The notes: generated from the sequence alone by a model not told the origin. Counted from the stretch's first letter, positions 1 through 8,759 are shown. The stretch: DNA of 40,431 bases from Pseudomarimonas arenosa (GCF_014841215.1 NZ_JACYTR010000043.1:1-40431); one strand, 5' to 3'. Translations and numbers: made by a program.

Positions 1-118
1 AGGGCCGTGCCAGCGCCGAAAGATCGCGAACACTCTGTTATCTCAACACCATCGGTCGAAACTCTCGCCCCGCTTGGAATTGCCGGATCTTTCGGCGCGA
101 CCTCATGAAATATCCGGG
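1..118 (-). mobile_element. Partial MITE-like element, left window edge
   Basis: This stretch is the reverse complement of 39988-40105 with one mismatch seen by eye, so it is the terminal 118 bp of the element that is complete at 39988-40304. It ends at 118 with the terminal repeat ATGAAATATCCGGG and is followed by TTAG (119-122). The rest of this copy lies outside the window. Inside it, the 13-bp repeat GCGCCGAAAGATC occurs at 13-25 and inverted at 86-98. It lies 37 bp upstream of the DDAH start codon. Confidence 0.75.
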
Positions 119-155
119 TTAGCATGAGCGTCCTGATCAACGCGAGACAACACCC

Positions 156-923
156 ATGTGGATTGCACTGACGCGTGAACTCAGCCCGCGATTGGCCGAT
201 TGCGAACTGAGCTTTGTCGATCGCGAGCCGATCGACCTTGATCTGGCGCGCCTGCAACATCGCGCCTATCAGACCAAGCTCAGTGAACTTGGCTGTGAAG
301 TGCGCGAACTGCCGGCCACACCCGAGCTGCCCGACAGCGTGTTCGTTGAAGACACCGCTGTGGTTCTCGATGAAATCGCCCTGATCACCCGCCCGGGTGC
401 CGACAGCCGGCGCGCCGAGATCGAAACCATGGCCGACGTGCTGGCCGAATATCGCCCGATTCGGCGCATTGTCGAGCCGGGCACACTGGACGGCGGCGAT
501 GTTCTGCGCATCGGCAAGCGTTTGTTCGTAGGCCTGTCCGCGCGCAGCAATTCAGCGGCCATCGAACAGATGCAGACGGCGCTGGCGCCCTTCGGCTATC
601 GCGTAGAGGGTGTGCCGATGCGCGACTGCCTGCACCTGAAGTCGGCCGTCACTGCGGTCAGCGACGAAGCAGTGCTGATCAACCCCGATTGGGTCGACAG
701 CGACGCGTTCGCTGATTTCCAGCAGCTCAGGGTCGACCCGGCCGAGCCGCACGCCGCCAACGTGGTACGGCTAGAACACGGACTGATCATGCCGGCTGGC
801 TTTCCACACACCCGTGATCAGTTGCGCAATGCTGGACTGGTCGTGCACGAAGTGGCGCTGAGCGAGCTGCAGAAGGCCGAAGGCGCGGTGACCTGCTGCA
901 GTGTTCTGCTAAGGAATATCTGA
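156..923 (+). CDS. Dimethylarginine dimethylaminohydrolase-like amidinohydrolase (DDAH family)
   Basis: A 255-residue member of the guanidino-modifying (amidinotransferase/arginine deiminase) superfamily. The family hydrolyses N-omega-methylarginines to citrulline and methylamines through a covalent Cys intermediate. Seen in the sequence: FVEDT (63-67), LDGGDV with Asp112, LHLKS with His160, and TCCSVL with the expected nucleophile Cys247 next to Cys248. The LDGGD and TCCSVL motifs resemble the animal DDAH version as I recall it, whereas the Pseudomonas enzyme has Glu in the VEAGD motif. Length fits the family (about 250-285). The ATG at 156 has no clear ribosome-binding site, and the upstream DNA is element sequence from 37 bp before the start. 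It is followed by a hairpin. Exact substrate is inferred; a related arginine-type hydrolase is the alternative. Confidence 0.85.
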   Translation: MWIALTRELSPRLADCELSFVDREPIDLDLARLQHRAYQTKLSELGCEVRELPATPELPDSVFVEDTAVVLDEIALITRPGADSRRAEIETMADVLAEYRPIRRIVEPGTLDGGDVLRIGKRLFVGLSARSNSAAIEQMQTALAPFGYRVEGVPMRDCLHLKSAVTAVSDEAVLINPDWVDSDAFADFQQLRVDPAEPHAANVVRLEHGLIMPAGFPHTRDQLRNAGLVVHEVALSELQKAEGAVTCCSVLLRNI

Positions 924-937
924 ATTGTTGATCCGGC

Positions 938-973
938 GGCTTGAAGTTTGAACATCCTGTCCAACTTCAAGCC
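938..973 (+). terminator. Hairpin after the DDAH gene
   Basis: GGCTTGAAGTT (938-948) pairs perfectly with AACTTCAAGCC (963-973) around a 14-nt loop, 15 bp after the DDAH stop codon. There is no T-run after it, so it may be a weak terminator or an mRNA 3'-end stabiliser. Confidence 0.5.
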
Positions 974-987
974 CCGCGAGTCCGGTG

Positions 988-1010
988 CCGTTCGACAGGC
1001 TCACGGCAGG
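988..1010. repeat. 23-bp dispersed repeat, copy 1
   Basis: CCGTTCGACAGGCTCACGGC followed by AGG; the second copy at 10647-10669 differs at one position (T for A). Both copies lie in gaps next to gene 3' ends. Its function is unknown. Confidence 0.5.
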
Positions 1011-1047
1011 CAGGCCCGTACTCGCGGGCGCTTCACGGCGCCTTTAG

Positions 1048-1079
1048 CGCGGATATTTCATGAGGTCGCGCCGAAAGAC
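1048..1079. mobile_element. Remnant end of the MITE/IS family
   Basis: CGCGGATATTTCATGAGGTC followed by GCGCCGAAAGA matches the terminal 31-32 bp of the element at 39988, with one change (CGCGG for CCCGG). TTAG (1044-1047) lies just outside it, as at other copies. The similarity stops at about 1079 and no second end is present, so it is a decayed remnant. Confidence 0.55.
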
Positions 1080-1136
1080 TCAGCCCAGGCACGGCAATAG
1101 TTCAGAGATTCCCGCGGTGCAAGGATGCCCCGCCGT

Positions 1137-1160
1137 GATCAACAATGTAGGTTGTTGATC
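1137..1160 (-). terminator. Hairpin at the MFS gene 3' end
   Basis: GATCAACAA (1137-1145) and TTGTTGATC (1152-1160) form a perfect 9-bp stem with a 6-nt loop, overlapping the stop codon of the leftward MFS gene. No T-run follows on either strand, so termination is only a possibility. Confidence 0.4.
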
Positions 1161-2409
1161 AGCCTGAGGACGAAGATTCGGCCGCGGGCAAGCGCCAAGC
1201 CATGATCGCCCCGACGGCACCAAGCAGGGCCAGTGCCAACAGCGCTGCAGCCAGTGAACGCTCGGCGAGCATCGCACTCAAGGCCCCGACCGGCAGCAGG
1301 ATCAACCCCATCGCCGTGTTGCTTGCCGCGACGTAGTCGCGTCGCTGCTGACCTTCGGCGATATTGATGATCCAGGTCTTGCGCCCGATACGAACACCTT
1401 CGTGCGCCACGCAGAGCAACCAGAACAGCCCGGGAATCAGCCAGGCCTGGCTCAACCAGCTCGAGCCGACGCTGGCCAGGGCGAACGCCGTCAGCCCGAG
1501 GGCGGCGGCCAGACCCGCCGCCATACCCATCACCCAGCGACTGGAACGATCGGCCAGGCGGCCCCAGATCGGTCCACCCAGCATGCCGGCCAGACCCGCT
1601 AGCAACACGAACCACCACCAGCGGGCGGCATCGATCGACGCCTGCTGATTGGCCAACAGCAGGTAGTAGGGTGCTGACAGCGCCGAACACAACAGCAGGC
1701 TGCGAATGACCACGAAGCGCATCAGCCGGCGATCTCCGGTCAGCAGCCTGAGCTTGGCCCAGGCCGAGCCGGAGGTGCTGCCGGCCGAGTCATCGCGCGG
1801 TTCATCGACCGCGGCAAACAGGGCCGCGGCCAGCCACCAGGCCGCCGCCGCTGCCAGCAACACCCACGCAATGACCTCGGCCTGACCAAGATCGCCAGTG
1901 CCAAGCAAGACGCTGGCCACCAACAGGGTCGCCAGACCAGCCGCCGCCGCCGCCCAACCGCCGGCCCGCCCGCGTATCGACGCGTCCAGCACTCGGCCCA
2001 TGACATCTTTCGAGGCCAGCGAACAGGCACTGCGCGCCAGGGCGAACAACAGCAACAAGCCCAGCAATGCATAACCAGCCGTTTCGCCCTGCAAGGTCAA
2101 TGCACTCAGCGCCATGGCGGCGACCGCAGCCCCCTGCAGCAGAGCGCCCGCACTCCACACCCACTTGCGTCGGGACCATCGATCGAGCTGCGCTGCGATC
2201 AGGCTCTGCAGCACCATGCTGCCGGCCTCGCGGATCGGCACCGCCAAGCCAATCATCCAGACCGGCACCCCCAGACTCGCACCGAGCCAGCCCAGGGTCG
2301 TCTTGGGATTCATCAGCGCATCGCCCAGCTTGGACAAACCGTGGCTGACGACGATCAAACCGACCGTGCGCCGCTGCTCGCGATCACGCCGGTTGCCTGC
2401 CTCGCTCAT
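1159..2409 (-). CDS. MFS family transporter
   Basis: A 416-residue, very hydrophobic protein with about 11-12 predicted membrane segments and short charged loops, as expected for a major facilitator superfamily permease of the inner membrane. An RWSRRKWVW-type basic loop after the second helix pair and a basic loop (GRLADRSSRW) near the middle fit the MFS pattern of repeated basic cytoplasmic loops. I chose the ATG at 2409 (MSEAGNRRD), which has AAGGCG upstream. The reading frame continues upstream to 2568, but that part is Arg-rich, not conserved-looking, and overlaps the kinase gene. It starts 43 bp after the upstream kinase gene, so the two are probably co-transcribed. The substrate cannot be told from sequence. 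Confidence 0.8.
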   Translation of the reverse strand: MSEAGNRRDREQRRTVGLIVVSHGLSKLGDALMNPKTTLGWLGASLGVPVWMIGLAVPIREAGSMVLQSLIAAQLDRWSRRKWVWSAGALLQGAAVAAMALSALTLQGETAGYALLGLLLLFALARSACSLASKDVMGRVLDASIRGRAGGWAAAAAGLATLLVASVLLGTGDLGQAEVIAWVLLAAAAAWWLAAALFAAVDEPRDDSAGSTSGSAWAKLRLLTGDRRLMRFVVIRSLLLCSALSAPYYLLLANQQASIDAARWWWFVLLAGLAGMLGGPIWGRLADRSSRWVMGMAAGLAAALGLTAFALASVGSSWLSQAWLIPGLFWLLCVAHEGVRIGRKTWIINIAEGQQRRDYVAASNTAMGLILLPVGALSAMLAERSLAAALLALALLGAVGAIMAWRLPAAESSSSG

Positions 2410-2452
2410 CCGCGATCGCCTTGGCGTCGGACGCCATACACTCCCAACGCAC

Positions 2453-4273
2453 TCACGCCTGCTTCGATTGCGCCGGATCGCTGGTGGCAACGCCCCCCGG
2501 CGCCTTGCGCGGCAGGCAGAGGCGGAAATCGGTGCCGGCCGAGCCCTGCACCAACTCAATGCTGCCACCCAAGGTCTGCGTTACCAGATTGAACACGATG
2601 TGCAGCCCCAAACCGGTGCCGCCCTGATTGCGCCGGGTGGTGAAGAACGGCTCGAAAATCTTGTCGCGTAGCTCCTCAGGCACGCCGACGCCATTGTCGC
2701 GGACGCGAATCTCCACCTGATCGTCAGCCAGCGTGTTCGCGCTGAGGCCGATCTCCCCTGCCGCTTGAGCTGCGAATGCATGGGTCAGGGCATTCTGGAT
2801 CAAATTGATCAGCACCTGCCCAAGCGTACCGGGAAAGCTATCGAGCTCGATGCCCGGCGAACACTGAACAGACACCTCCACCGAGCGCCCCTTCCACATC
2901 GACTTGCTGCTCTCCAGCAACTCCTGCAGAAACCCGCTGAGATCGAAACGGCGCCGGGCGTCCACCGTCTGATCCACCGAGACCTGCTTGAAGCTGTGCA
3001 CCAATCGCCCCGCCCGCTCCAGGTTTCTTAACACCATGCCGGTGGCATCGCGGGCAACATTGACGAAGCGTTGCATCTCCGAACGGGTCAGCCGACCATC
3101 GCTGAAACTACGCTCAAGCGCCACGGTCTGGCCATCGAGCAGGCTGGCGGCGGTCAAGGCCACGCCCAGCGGGGTGTTCACTTCGTGCGCCACGCCCGCC
3201 ACCAGTTGCCCCAGTGAGGCCATCTTTTCCGACATCACCAGCTGCTTCTGCATCGCTCGCAGCTGACTCAGCGTGTGCTCTGCGGCATCGCGCGCCTGCT
3301 GCAGCTCGGCGGTGCGCTCAGCCACCATGCGCTCCAGCGTTTCGCGCACCCGGCGCCGATACAGGGCCGCAGCACTGGCCTCGGCCAGCATGGTCAGTAC
3401 CGCCGGGTCATCTTCGCCAAAGCGAAAGCCTGGCTGGTAGCTTTGCACCACCATCGCACCGGAGACTTCGGCACCGAGCACCATGGGTACACCCAGCCAG
3501 TCGGAAGCGTTAGGTCCGTAGAGATGATCGTCCTTGGTATCGCCATGTCCGGCCTGTTCGAGCAGCTCCTCCGAGGAACCGCGCAACACCCGGCCGGCAG
3601 CCACGATGATCGCCGACATCGATCCCTGCAGCCGGCCCTGGCGAAAACTGATCGGCTCCCAGTTGTGATCGTACTGATCACAGTGATAGGGAAAGTGCAG
3701 CCATTCGCGGCGCTCATCGAGCAACACCACAAAGAAGTTTTCCGCCACCAGCAGCGGGCCCAGCGCGCGGTGCAGCGCTGCGAAACCTTGGCTCAGCGAG
3801 GCCACCTGTTCCAGATCATGCGCGGCTGCCAGCGCCACACGCAGCGCTTCGGCGCGCCGCGCCACGCCCGACAGACGGGTCAGCCGCTCATCGACCAACC
3901 AGGTGTCGAGGGCGTCCAGCCGCGCTTCAACCCAGGCTTGCAGATGCTGCACTTGCGAGGACGTCGGTGCCGAGGCGAACTGGACGAGCACGGCGCCCAC
4001 CCGCCGATCGCTGAGCCGCAGCGGCACGGCGGCTCGATTCGCTTCCACCTGCACACTGCTCAACAAGCAGCACTGTCGCGCCATACGCCGATCTGCCACG
4101 GTGCCCGGCTCGCCCTGCACAGCGCGTGGGTGCAGCCCAAGATCATCATCGACCCACAGCTGCAGCGACCCGCAGCCTCCACCCAGGACGTGCGCCAGAT
4201 TGGCCAGCGAAGCCTGCAGCGCTGACGCGCCTTCGGAGGCGACCTCAGCGCCGCCCTGCTCTGGCTCGCTCAT
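2453..4273 (-). CDS. Cytoplasmic GAF-domain sensor histidine kinase
   Basis: A 606-residue kinase with no membrane segment. Order: a GAF-like N-terminal region (about 15-125), a clearer GAF domain (about 150-305, including WLGVPM and GAMVVQSY), a coiled coil with MVAERTAEL (about 315-350), a HisKA dimerisation helix pair with phosphoacceptor His363 in AHEVNTPLG, and a HATPase_c domain. The HATPase has the N-box (NLIQNALTHA), G1 (DNGVGVP), F-box (FEPFFTT) and G2 (GGTGLGLHI). All catalytic motifs look intact. No response regulator is adjacent, so the partner is unknown. I chose ATG 4273 (MSEPEQGG), preceded by a GGCGGGG stretch; an in-frame start 27 codons upstream is possible. It is divergent from the YjbR gene, with promoters for both expected in 4274-4400. 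Confidence 0.85.
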   Translation of the reverse strand: MSEPEQGGAEVASEGASALQASLANLAHVLGGGCGSLQLWVDDDLGLHPRAVQGEPGTVADRRMARQCCLLSSVQVEANRAAVPLRLSDRRVGAVLVQFASAPTSSQVQHLQAWVEARLDALDTWLVDERLTRLSGVARRAEALRVALAAAHDLEQVASLSQGFAALHRALGPLLVAENFFVVLLDERREWLHFPYHCDQYDHNWEPISFRQGRLQGSMSAIIVAAGRVLRGSSEELLEQAGHGDTKDDHLYGPNASDWLGVPMVLGAEVSGAMVVQSYQPGFRFGEDDPAVLTMLAEASAAALYRRRVRETLERMVAERTAELQQARDAAEHTLSQLRAMQKQLVMSEKMASLGQLVAGVAHEVNTPLGVALTAASLLDGQTVALERSFSDGRLTRSEMQRFVNVARDATGMVLRNLERAGRLVHSFKQVSVDQTVDARRRFDLSGFLQELLESSKSMWKGRSVEVSVQCSPGIELDSFPGTLGQVLINLIQNALTHAFAAQAAGEIGLSANTLADDQVEIRVRDNGVGVPEELRDKIFEPFFTTRRNQGGTGLGLHIVFNLVTQTLGGSIELVQGSAGTDFRLCLPRKAPGGVATSDPAQSKQA

Positions 4274-4400
4274 GACAACCCCGCCCGCTGACTCATCGGC
4301 CCCGACTCGCTGTGGCGCAGCACTTCCAATAGCGCGTTTTCCGCCTCTCCGCAATGCTCTTCGGGCTCAGCTACCATGCGCATGGACTTTCGGGGGTTCT

Positions 4401-5171
4401 ATGCGCCGACTTGCCCAGCAGGCCATTCACGAACTCTGTCTCTCCTTGCCCGCGACGGAGGCGGTGATTTCACATGGCGCACCGAACTACAAGGCGCGCG
4501 GCAAGAGCTTCGCCATTTTCGTCGCCAATCATCATGGTGACGGTCGCATTGCCTTGTGGCTGGCAGCCCCGGAGGGCGCTCAGGAGCAGCTTTGCCTGGC
4601 CGCGCCCGAGCACTACTTTGTGCCGCCCTATGTCGGCCCGCGTGGCTGGGTTGGCGTGCAACTGAACACCGGGCTCGACTGGCAGGATGTCTATGCCAGA
4701 GTGCGCGAAGCCTGGGCCTGCGTGGCGCCGGCAACCTTGCGTCGAACACTTCCGAAGACGACTCCGATCGCTGCGCCGAATGCCGGCCTGCAACTGAAGG
4801 AGATCGACCCGCTACGCAGCAAGCCTGCAGAGAACGCGATCCAGCGATTGCGTGCTTTGTGTTGCGCCCTGCCCGAAGTCACCGAGACCACGCAATTTGG
4901 CGCACCGACCTGGAAGGCCGGCAAGCGCAGCTTTGTCACCCTGTGGGCCAAGGATGATCAGCTCAACCTGCAGATCTGGGTCGGTGTCGAGCAACAGGCC
5001 ATCATGACCGAAGACCCGCGCTTCCATATTCCACCCTACATCGGTCATCAGGGTTGGATCGCGCTGCGCCTCGCCAGATCGACCAACTGGAATGAAGTGA
5101 AATCGCTAGTTATGCAGAGCTATCGACACTTCGCGCTGCAGCGGATGCTGAAACAGCTCGACGCGCAATAG
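4401..5171 (+). CDS. Tandem MmcQ/YjbR-domain protein
   Basis: A 256-residue protein made of two copies of the YjbR fold (PF04237, a CyaY-like, putative nucleic-acid-binding family). The first copy has GAPNYKARGKSF (26-37) and VPPYVGPRGWVG (74-85). The second has GAPTWKAGKRSF (167-178) and IPPYIGHQGWIA (210-221). Each ends in a predicted helix. A linker of roughly 30 residues separates them. Family members usually hold one copy (about 110-130 aa), so this looks like an internal duplication and fusion. The start ATG 4401 follows a GGGGG stretch; the frame is open upstream, but that part overlaps the divergent kinase. Family function is poorly known. No cofactor site is evident. Confidence 0.8.
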   Translation: MRRLAQQAIHELCLSLPATEAVISHGAPNYKARGKSFAIFVANHHGDGRIALWLAAPEGAQEQLCLAAPEHYFVPPYVGPRGWVGVQLNTGLDWQDVYARVREAWACVAPATLRRTLPKTTPIAAPNAGLQLKEIDPLRSKPAENAIQRLRALCCALPEVTETTQFGAPTWKAGKRSFVTLWAKDDQLNLQIWVGVEQQAIMTEDPRFHIPPYIGHQGWIALRLARSTNWNEVKSLVMQSYRHFALQRMLKQLDAQ

Positions 5172-5241
5172 CAGCCCTGCGAGGCAGCAGGCGGTGCGCG
5201 GCCGCCGACCGCCTTGAGGCTGATTCTGCGCTGGCGGCGAC

Positions 5242-8169
5242 CTACTGCGCCGGCTCCGGGCTCTCCTCGGCGGCGCCGCGAACAATCTGCGCCACGATGC
5301 TGGGATCCTTGATCTTGTGATCCGCCGCCAGCAGCAGGAGCTTGGACAGCACTTCCTGAGTGCGGGCGTCGTCATCGACAAAGGGCAACTGCAGGCGGCT
5401 GCGCTTGCTGTCCGGCGCCGGCACCACACACAGGTAGCCAGCCGGCATCAGATGAATCACCGCCGTGCCCAGATGCAGCCGGTAGTTGGCCAGCTTGCCG
5501 CGAATCAGCGCAAAGGGTGGCTTGAGCTCGACATTAGGCAGGCGCAGCGTCGGCAGCAATGCCTGCAGCAACTGGCAGCGCGCATCGATGGTCTCCTTTG
5601 AGGGCAGATCCGAATCCGCTGCCGCAGCGGTGATGATCAGGTCGATATCACGCATCAGTTCGGAGAACGCCAGCGGCGAGAGTTCGGTGAGCACAACCGC
5701 CTGCTGCTCGCGACCACGCGAAAACCAGATCCGGTCGAGCACCGTGGTCTCGCTTTCGGCCAGAAAGTGATTGACCTCGGGCAGTTCGAGATGAGCGGTG
5801 ACACCCGCCCCCAGCGCCTTTCGGGCGGTTACCGGGTCGCAGGTCATCTTCCAGCGCCGCGCCGACAGAATGGCCGCTGCCACACGCGACTTCACCCGTC
5901 GACCCGCGAACCGACACGACTCCTTCATAGCCTCCAACTCCACTGGAGTGGGCACATAGGCCTCGCGGAACAGCTGCTTGAATGGCTGTTGCCAGCCCTG
6001 ATCGACCAGCCAACGCTGCCAGTCAGCCAAGCTACCCTCAGCCAGCAGATCCACCACATGGGCAATGCGCAGGGGGCCGGTCGGTTTGAACGGCTCGCCT
6101 ACGCAATTCAGCAAGCCCTGCTCTGCCGCATCGAGCCGGCCGCTGCGACCGGCAGCATCGACCAGGAACAGCTTCAGCAACATGCTCAATGCCACCGGCG
6201 ATCGGCGTAGATTCTCAAGGTAGCCCTGGTCGAGCTGGGTGCCCTCGACCATCAGATTTTCCAACGCCGCGCGATAGCGACCAGCCTGATCCTTCAGCAC
6301 ACCGAAGGTGCTCAGAATCGGCTCCAGCGCCGGATCCTTCTTCAAGGCCGGCGGCAGCGCCTTTAGCAAGGCGCCATTCTTCTCAATCACCCATTTCGGC
6401 TTGTGCTGATCGATCTCCATGCGCAGTCGATACCCCTCATGCGCAAGTTCGGTGACCAGCTCACTGCGCAGATCGGCCTGCTTGGCCTCGACTGCCCATT
6501 CCAGGGCCGCCAGATCGGCATAGCCGGCGGTACTCGCCAGGTTGATCAGGCCGACTCTTGCTGCCTCACGCACATTGCCCGCGCGTTCGTAGCCGAACTT
6601 ATTCGATGCCTCCTTCGGCGCCGCGCGCAAGTACTGGTAGCGCTGAATCAGGTCCGCATCGTCCTTGAGCGGAAACAGGCCGTACAGGCGAATATGCTCT
6701 TGCGACAGACGCTTGAGCATCGAGTCGAACTTCTTGTCCGGGCCGCTGCGCATGGCCTTGATACGCTTCAGGGTGATCGGAAAACGCTGGGTCTCGGCCA
6801 CCAGCGCCAATACCTCATCGACCTTGTCACCGAGGTCCCGCAGCAACTGATTGGCGCGCACAGCATCGAATTCCACCTCGGCCTCCTGCGCCTCTGCTGC
6901 GACAATCAACTCCCATAACTCGCAGGCTTCGGCCATCGACAGCGCCGCCAGAATCGGGCCGAACTGGCTATCAGTACAGCCTATCAGCTGACGCAGCACC
7001 GACGGCTCAAATCGACGCAAAGCCTGTACCAGCTCGCTGTGGCTCTCACCAGGATCGAGCTCACGCACATTGGCCAGCAGCCGGATGCACTGGGCGGAGT
7101 TCCATTCGGCACTGCCGTAGTCAAGCTTGTTCATCACCAATGGCTTGGACTGCAGCAGACTTGCCGCAGCAAGCAGGAAGCGCGAGCCACTGAGCACGAT
7201 CGCGCTCGAACCGCTATCGCGTGCCATCGCTGTCAATCGTGCACGCCCCTGGCTGTTGGCCAGATCAAACAGCCAGTTCAGTGCGATCGGGCGGAACGGC
7301 TGCAGGTCCTGGTCAAGCTCGTCAGAAAGCAACAGATAGAGCAGGTCCGGATGGTCGCGGTGCATATGCTGCAACAAGTTGCTGATCCGCGTTTCCTCAA
7401 GCACTCCCAGGCGTCCCATCTGGTGCAGGATGCGACCGAACTCCAGCCCCAGCAGCAGAAAGCTGGCACTGGACATGGATTGACCGACCTTGGCCCGGAC
7501 ACCCGTCGGAAAGCTCAGGTCGAGCTTCAACTTGGGGCCCTCGCGACCTTCGATCAGCGCCAGCACCGGCTCGGCTTCATCGGCCGAACGCGCCAGCTCC
7601 AGGCACTGCACCACCAGCTCGGGTGGTGTCGGTGACAGAAACGGAAACTGCTCAAGCTTCAAAGCATCGTCGAGCGAACTCAGCACATACTTTCGCTCAT
7701 ACTCGGGCTGCTTCGCGGCCAGTTCGCGATACTGAACGAAACAGGCGGGCTCGCGCAGATCATCGGCACTGTTCGGGTGCCAGACCATGAAGCGCAGGCG
7801 GTCCAGCAGCAGGTTTCGTGCGTAGTCACCCGCCAGATGGCTCAGCAAGTGCCGAGTGAACTCACCGGCATACCAGATGCGGTTGCGCACATCGGTATGG
7901 CTGAGGTAGTAGCGCCGATTGCCGATGCGATCAACCTGGGCTGGGAAACAATAGAAATCCGCCACACAACGCTCGAAATCATCAGCCAGCGGCGCCTCGG
8001 CAATCAGCTGCAGAAACGATTCGTCGCCGCGATAGGCACTGCTCGCCAGCTTTTCCAACTGGTCACGGGTCTTGACGCCTTCGACCAGCTGCATCAACCA
8101 CGCTTCATAGCGGCGCAGACGGCTCAGTTGCTCGGCACTGGGTTGCCACTGTTCGGCGACATGGTTCAT
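5242..8169 (-). CDS. DUF4132 family protein
   Basis: A 975-residue soluble, mostly helical protein with no signal peptide. The C-terminal third matches the DUF4132 pattern as I know it: QPFKQLFREAY and then SCRFAGRR, an aromatic RRWKM motif, LSPLAFSELMRDIDL, then a terminal domain with LIRGKLANYRLHLGTAVIHL, GYLCVVP and a final KDPSIVAQIV. The N-terminal 600 residues look like HEAT-type helical repeats and I do not recognise a catalytic site. The family is of unknown function; relatives are often fused to WGR domains, which is not seen here. I chose ATG 8169 (MNHVAEQW); a TTG 27 bp upstream (8196) is an alternative. It begins 35 bp after the stop of a small upstream gene and is probably co-transcribed with it. 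Confidence 0.75.
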   Translation of the reverse strand: MNHVAEQWQPSAEQLSRLRRYEAWLMQLVEGVKTRDQLEKLASSAYRGDESFLQLIAEAPLADDFERCVADFYCFPAQVDRIGNRRYYLSHTDVRNRIWYAGEFTRHLLSHLAGDYARNLLLDRLRFMVWHPNSADDLREPACFVQYRELAAKQPEYERKYVLSSLDDALKLEQFPFLSPTPPELVVQCLELARSADEAEPVLALIEGREGPKLKLDLSFPTGVRAKVGQSMSSASFLLLGLEFGRILHQMGRLGVLEETRISNLLQHMHRDHPDLLYLLLSDELDQDLQPFRPIALNWLFDLANSQGRARLTAMARDSGSSAIVLSGSRFLLAAASLLQSKPLVMNKLDYGSAEWNSAQCIRLLANVRELDPGESHSELVQALRRFEPSVLRQLIGCTDSQFGPILAALSMAEACELWELIVAAEAQEAEVEFDAVRANQLLRDLGDKVDEVLALVAETQRFPITLKRIKAMRSGPDKKFDSMLKRLSQEHIRLYGLFPLKDDADLIQRYQYLRAAPKEASNKFGYERAGNVREAARVGLINLASTAGYADLAALEWAVEAKQADLRSELVTELAHEGYRLRMEIDQHKPKWVIEKNGALLKALPPALKKDPALEPILSTFGVLKDQAGRYRAALENLMVEGTQLDQGYLENLRRSPVALSMLLKLFLVDAAGRSGRLDAAEQGLLNCVGEPFKPTGPLRIAHVVDLLAEGSLADWQRWLVDQGWQQPFKQLFREAYVPTPVELEAMKESCRFAGRRVKSRVAAAILSARRWKMTCDPVTARKALGAGVTAHLELPEVNHFLAESETTVLDRIWFSRGREQQAVVLTELSPLAFSELMRDIDLIITAAAADSDLPSKETIDARCQLLQALLPTLRLPNVELKPPFALIRGKLANYRLHLGTAVIHLMPAGYLCVVPAPDSKRSRLQLPFVDDDARTQEVLSKLLLLAADHKIKDPSIVAQIVRGAAEESPEPAQ

Positions 8170-8204
8170 TGGTCTGCTCTGGAAATTGGGGGGCAACTCA
8201 TGGA

Positions 8205-8621
8205 CTAACCGCCTCGCAGTTGGGTCAGGCGCAAGAATGCGACCTGGGTTTCGGGACTGAGCGGCACCGACTCGTCGAGCCGCCGATAGAAGCTGCCGTC
8301 CACCACCAGATGGAATTCGCCACGCGCAAATGCGGCTCTGGCGCGCCGCACTTCCTCGTTCGGATCAGGCGCGATTGGCGACACGGATGCAGGCAGGGCC
8401 ACGCGCCCCTGCGCCTTGCCACGCGCAATCTGCTCGGCGTCGAGATGCCGCGGCCGTTCGACCGCCAGCACCTGCTGTAGTCTGATCTGGGTCTGTACGG
8501 CCTGCGCGATCAGTTCGGCCACCGGAATGGTCACGCCCTCCAGCGCGAGCTCGAAGGATCCAGCCGCGATGCCCACCTCCGCGCTGTTCGGCAGTTCTGC
8601 GTTGATCTTGAGAAGAGGCAT
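8205..8621 (-). CDS. Hypothetical protein upstream of the DUF4132 gene
   Basis: A 138-residue protein that I do not recognise. It begins MPLLKINAEL, has alternating hydrophobic residues typical of beta structure in the first 40 positions (FELALEGVTIPVAELI), a helical middle, a Pro-rich linker (ALPASVSPIAPDP), and a C-terminal part with EEVRRARAAFARGEFHLVVDGSFYR. No signal peptide or membrane segment is visible. The ATG at 8621 was chosen because the upstream in-frame extension (to 8813) is Arg/Ser-rich and overlaps the divergent GNAT gene. It sits 35 bp before the DUF4132 gene on the same strand, suggesting joint expression and perhaps joint function. Confidence 0.6.
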   Translation of the reverse strand: MPLLKINAELPNSAEVGIAAGSFELALEGVTIPVAELIAQAVQTQIRLQQVLAVERPRHLDAEQIARGKAQGRVALPASVSPIAPDPNEEVRRARAAFARGEFHLVVDGSFYRRLDESVPLSPETQVAFLRLTQLRGG

Positions 8622-8759
8622 GTCGATGGCGTGCTCAGGAGCCGGCGAGCTTAACGTTCGGCGAGCGCGGCGTGAAGTCGCAGCGGGCACGGTTCGGAAA
8701 CTCTGGCCGAAAGTCGCTATGGTCGGCATTCCGACCACAAGTCGCAGCGAAGCGCGAAA

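Noticed and set aside
1139-1690. Leftward 183-codon frame
   Set aside because: It overlaps the MFS gene in another frame and has the Arg/Gly-rich composition of a shadow.
3275-4225. 316-codon rightward open frame
   Set aside because: It is antisense to the GAF histidine kinase gene, which has all kinase motifs; no family features are visible in the frame.
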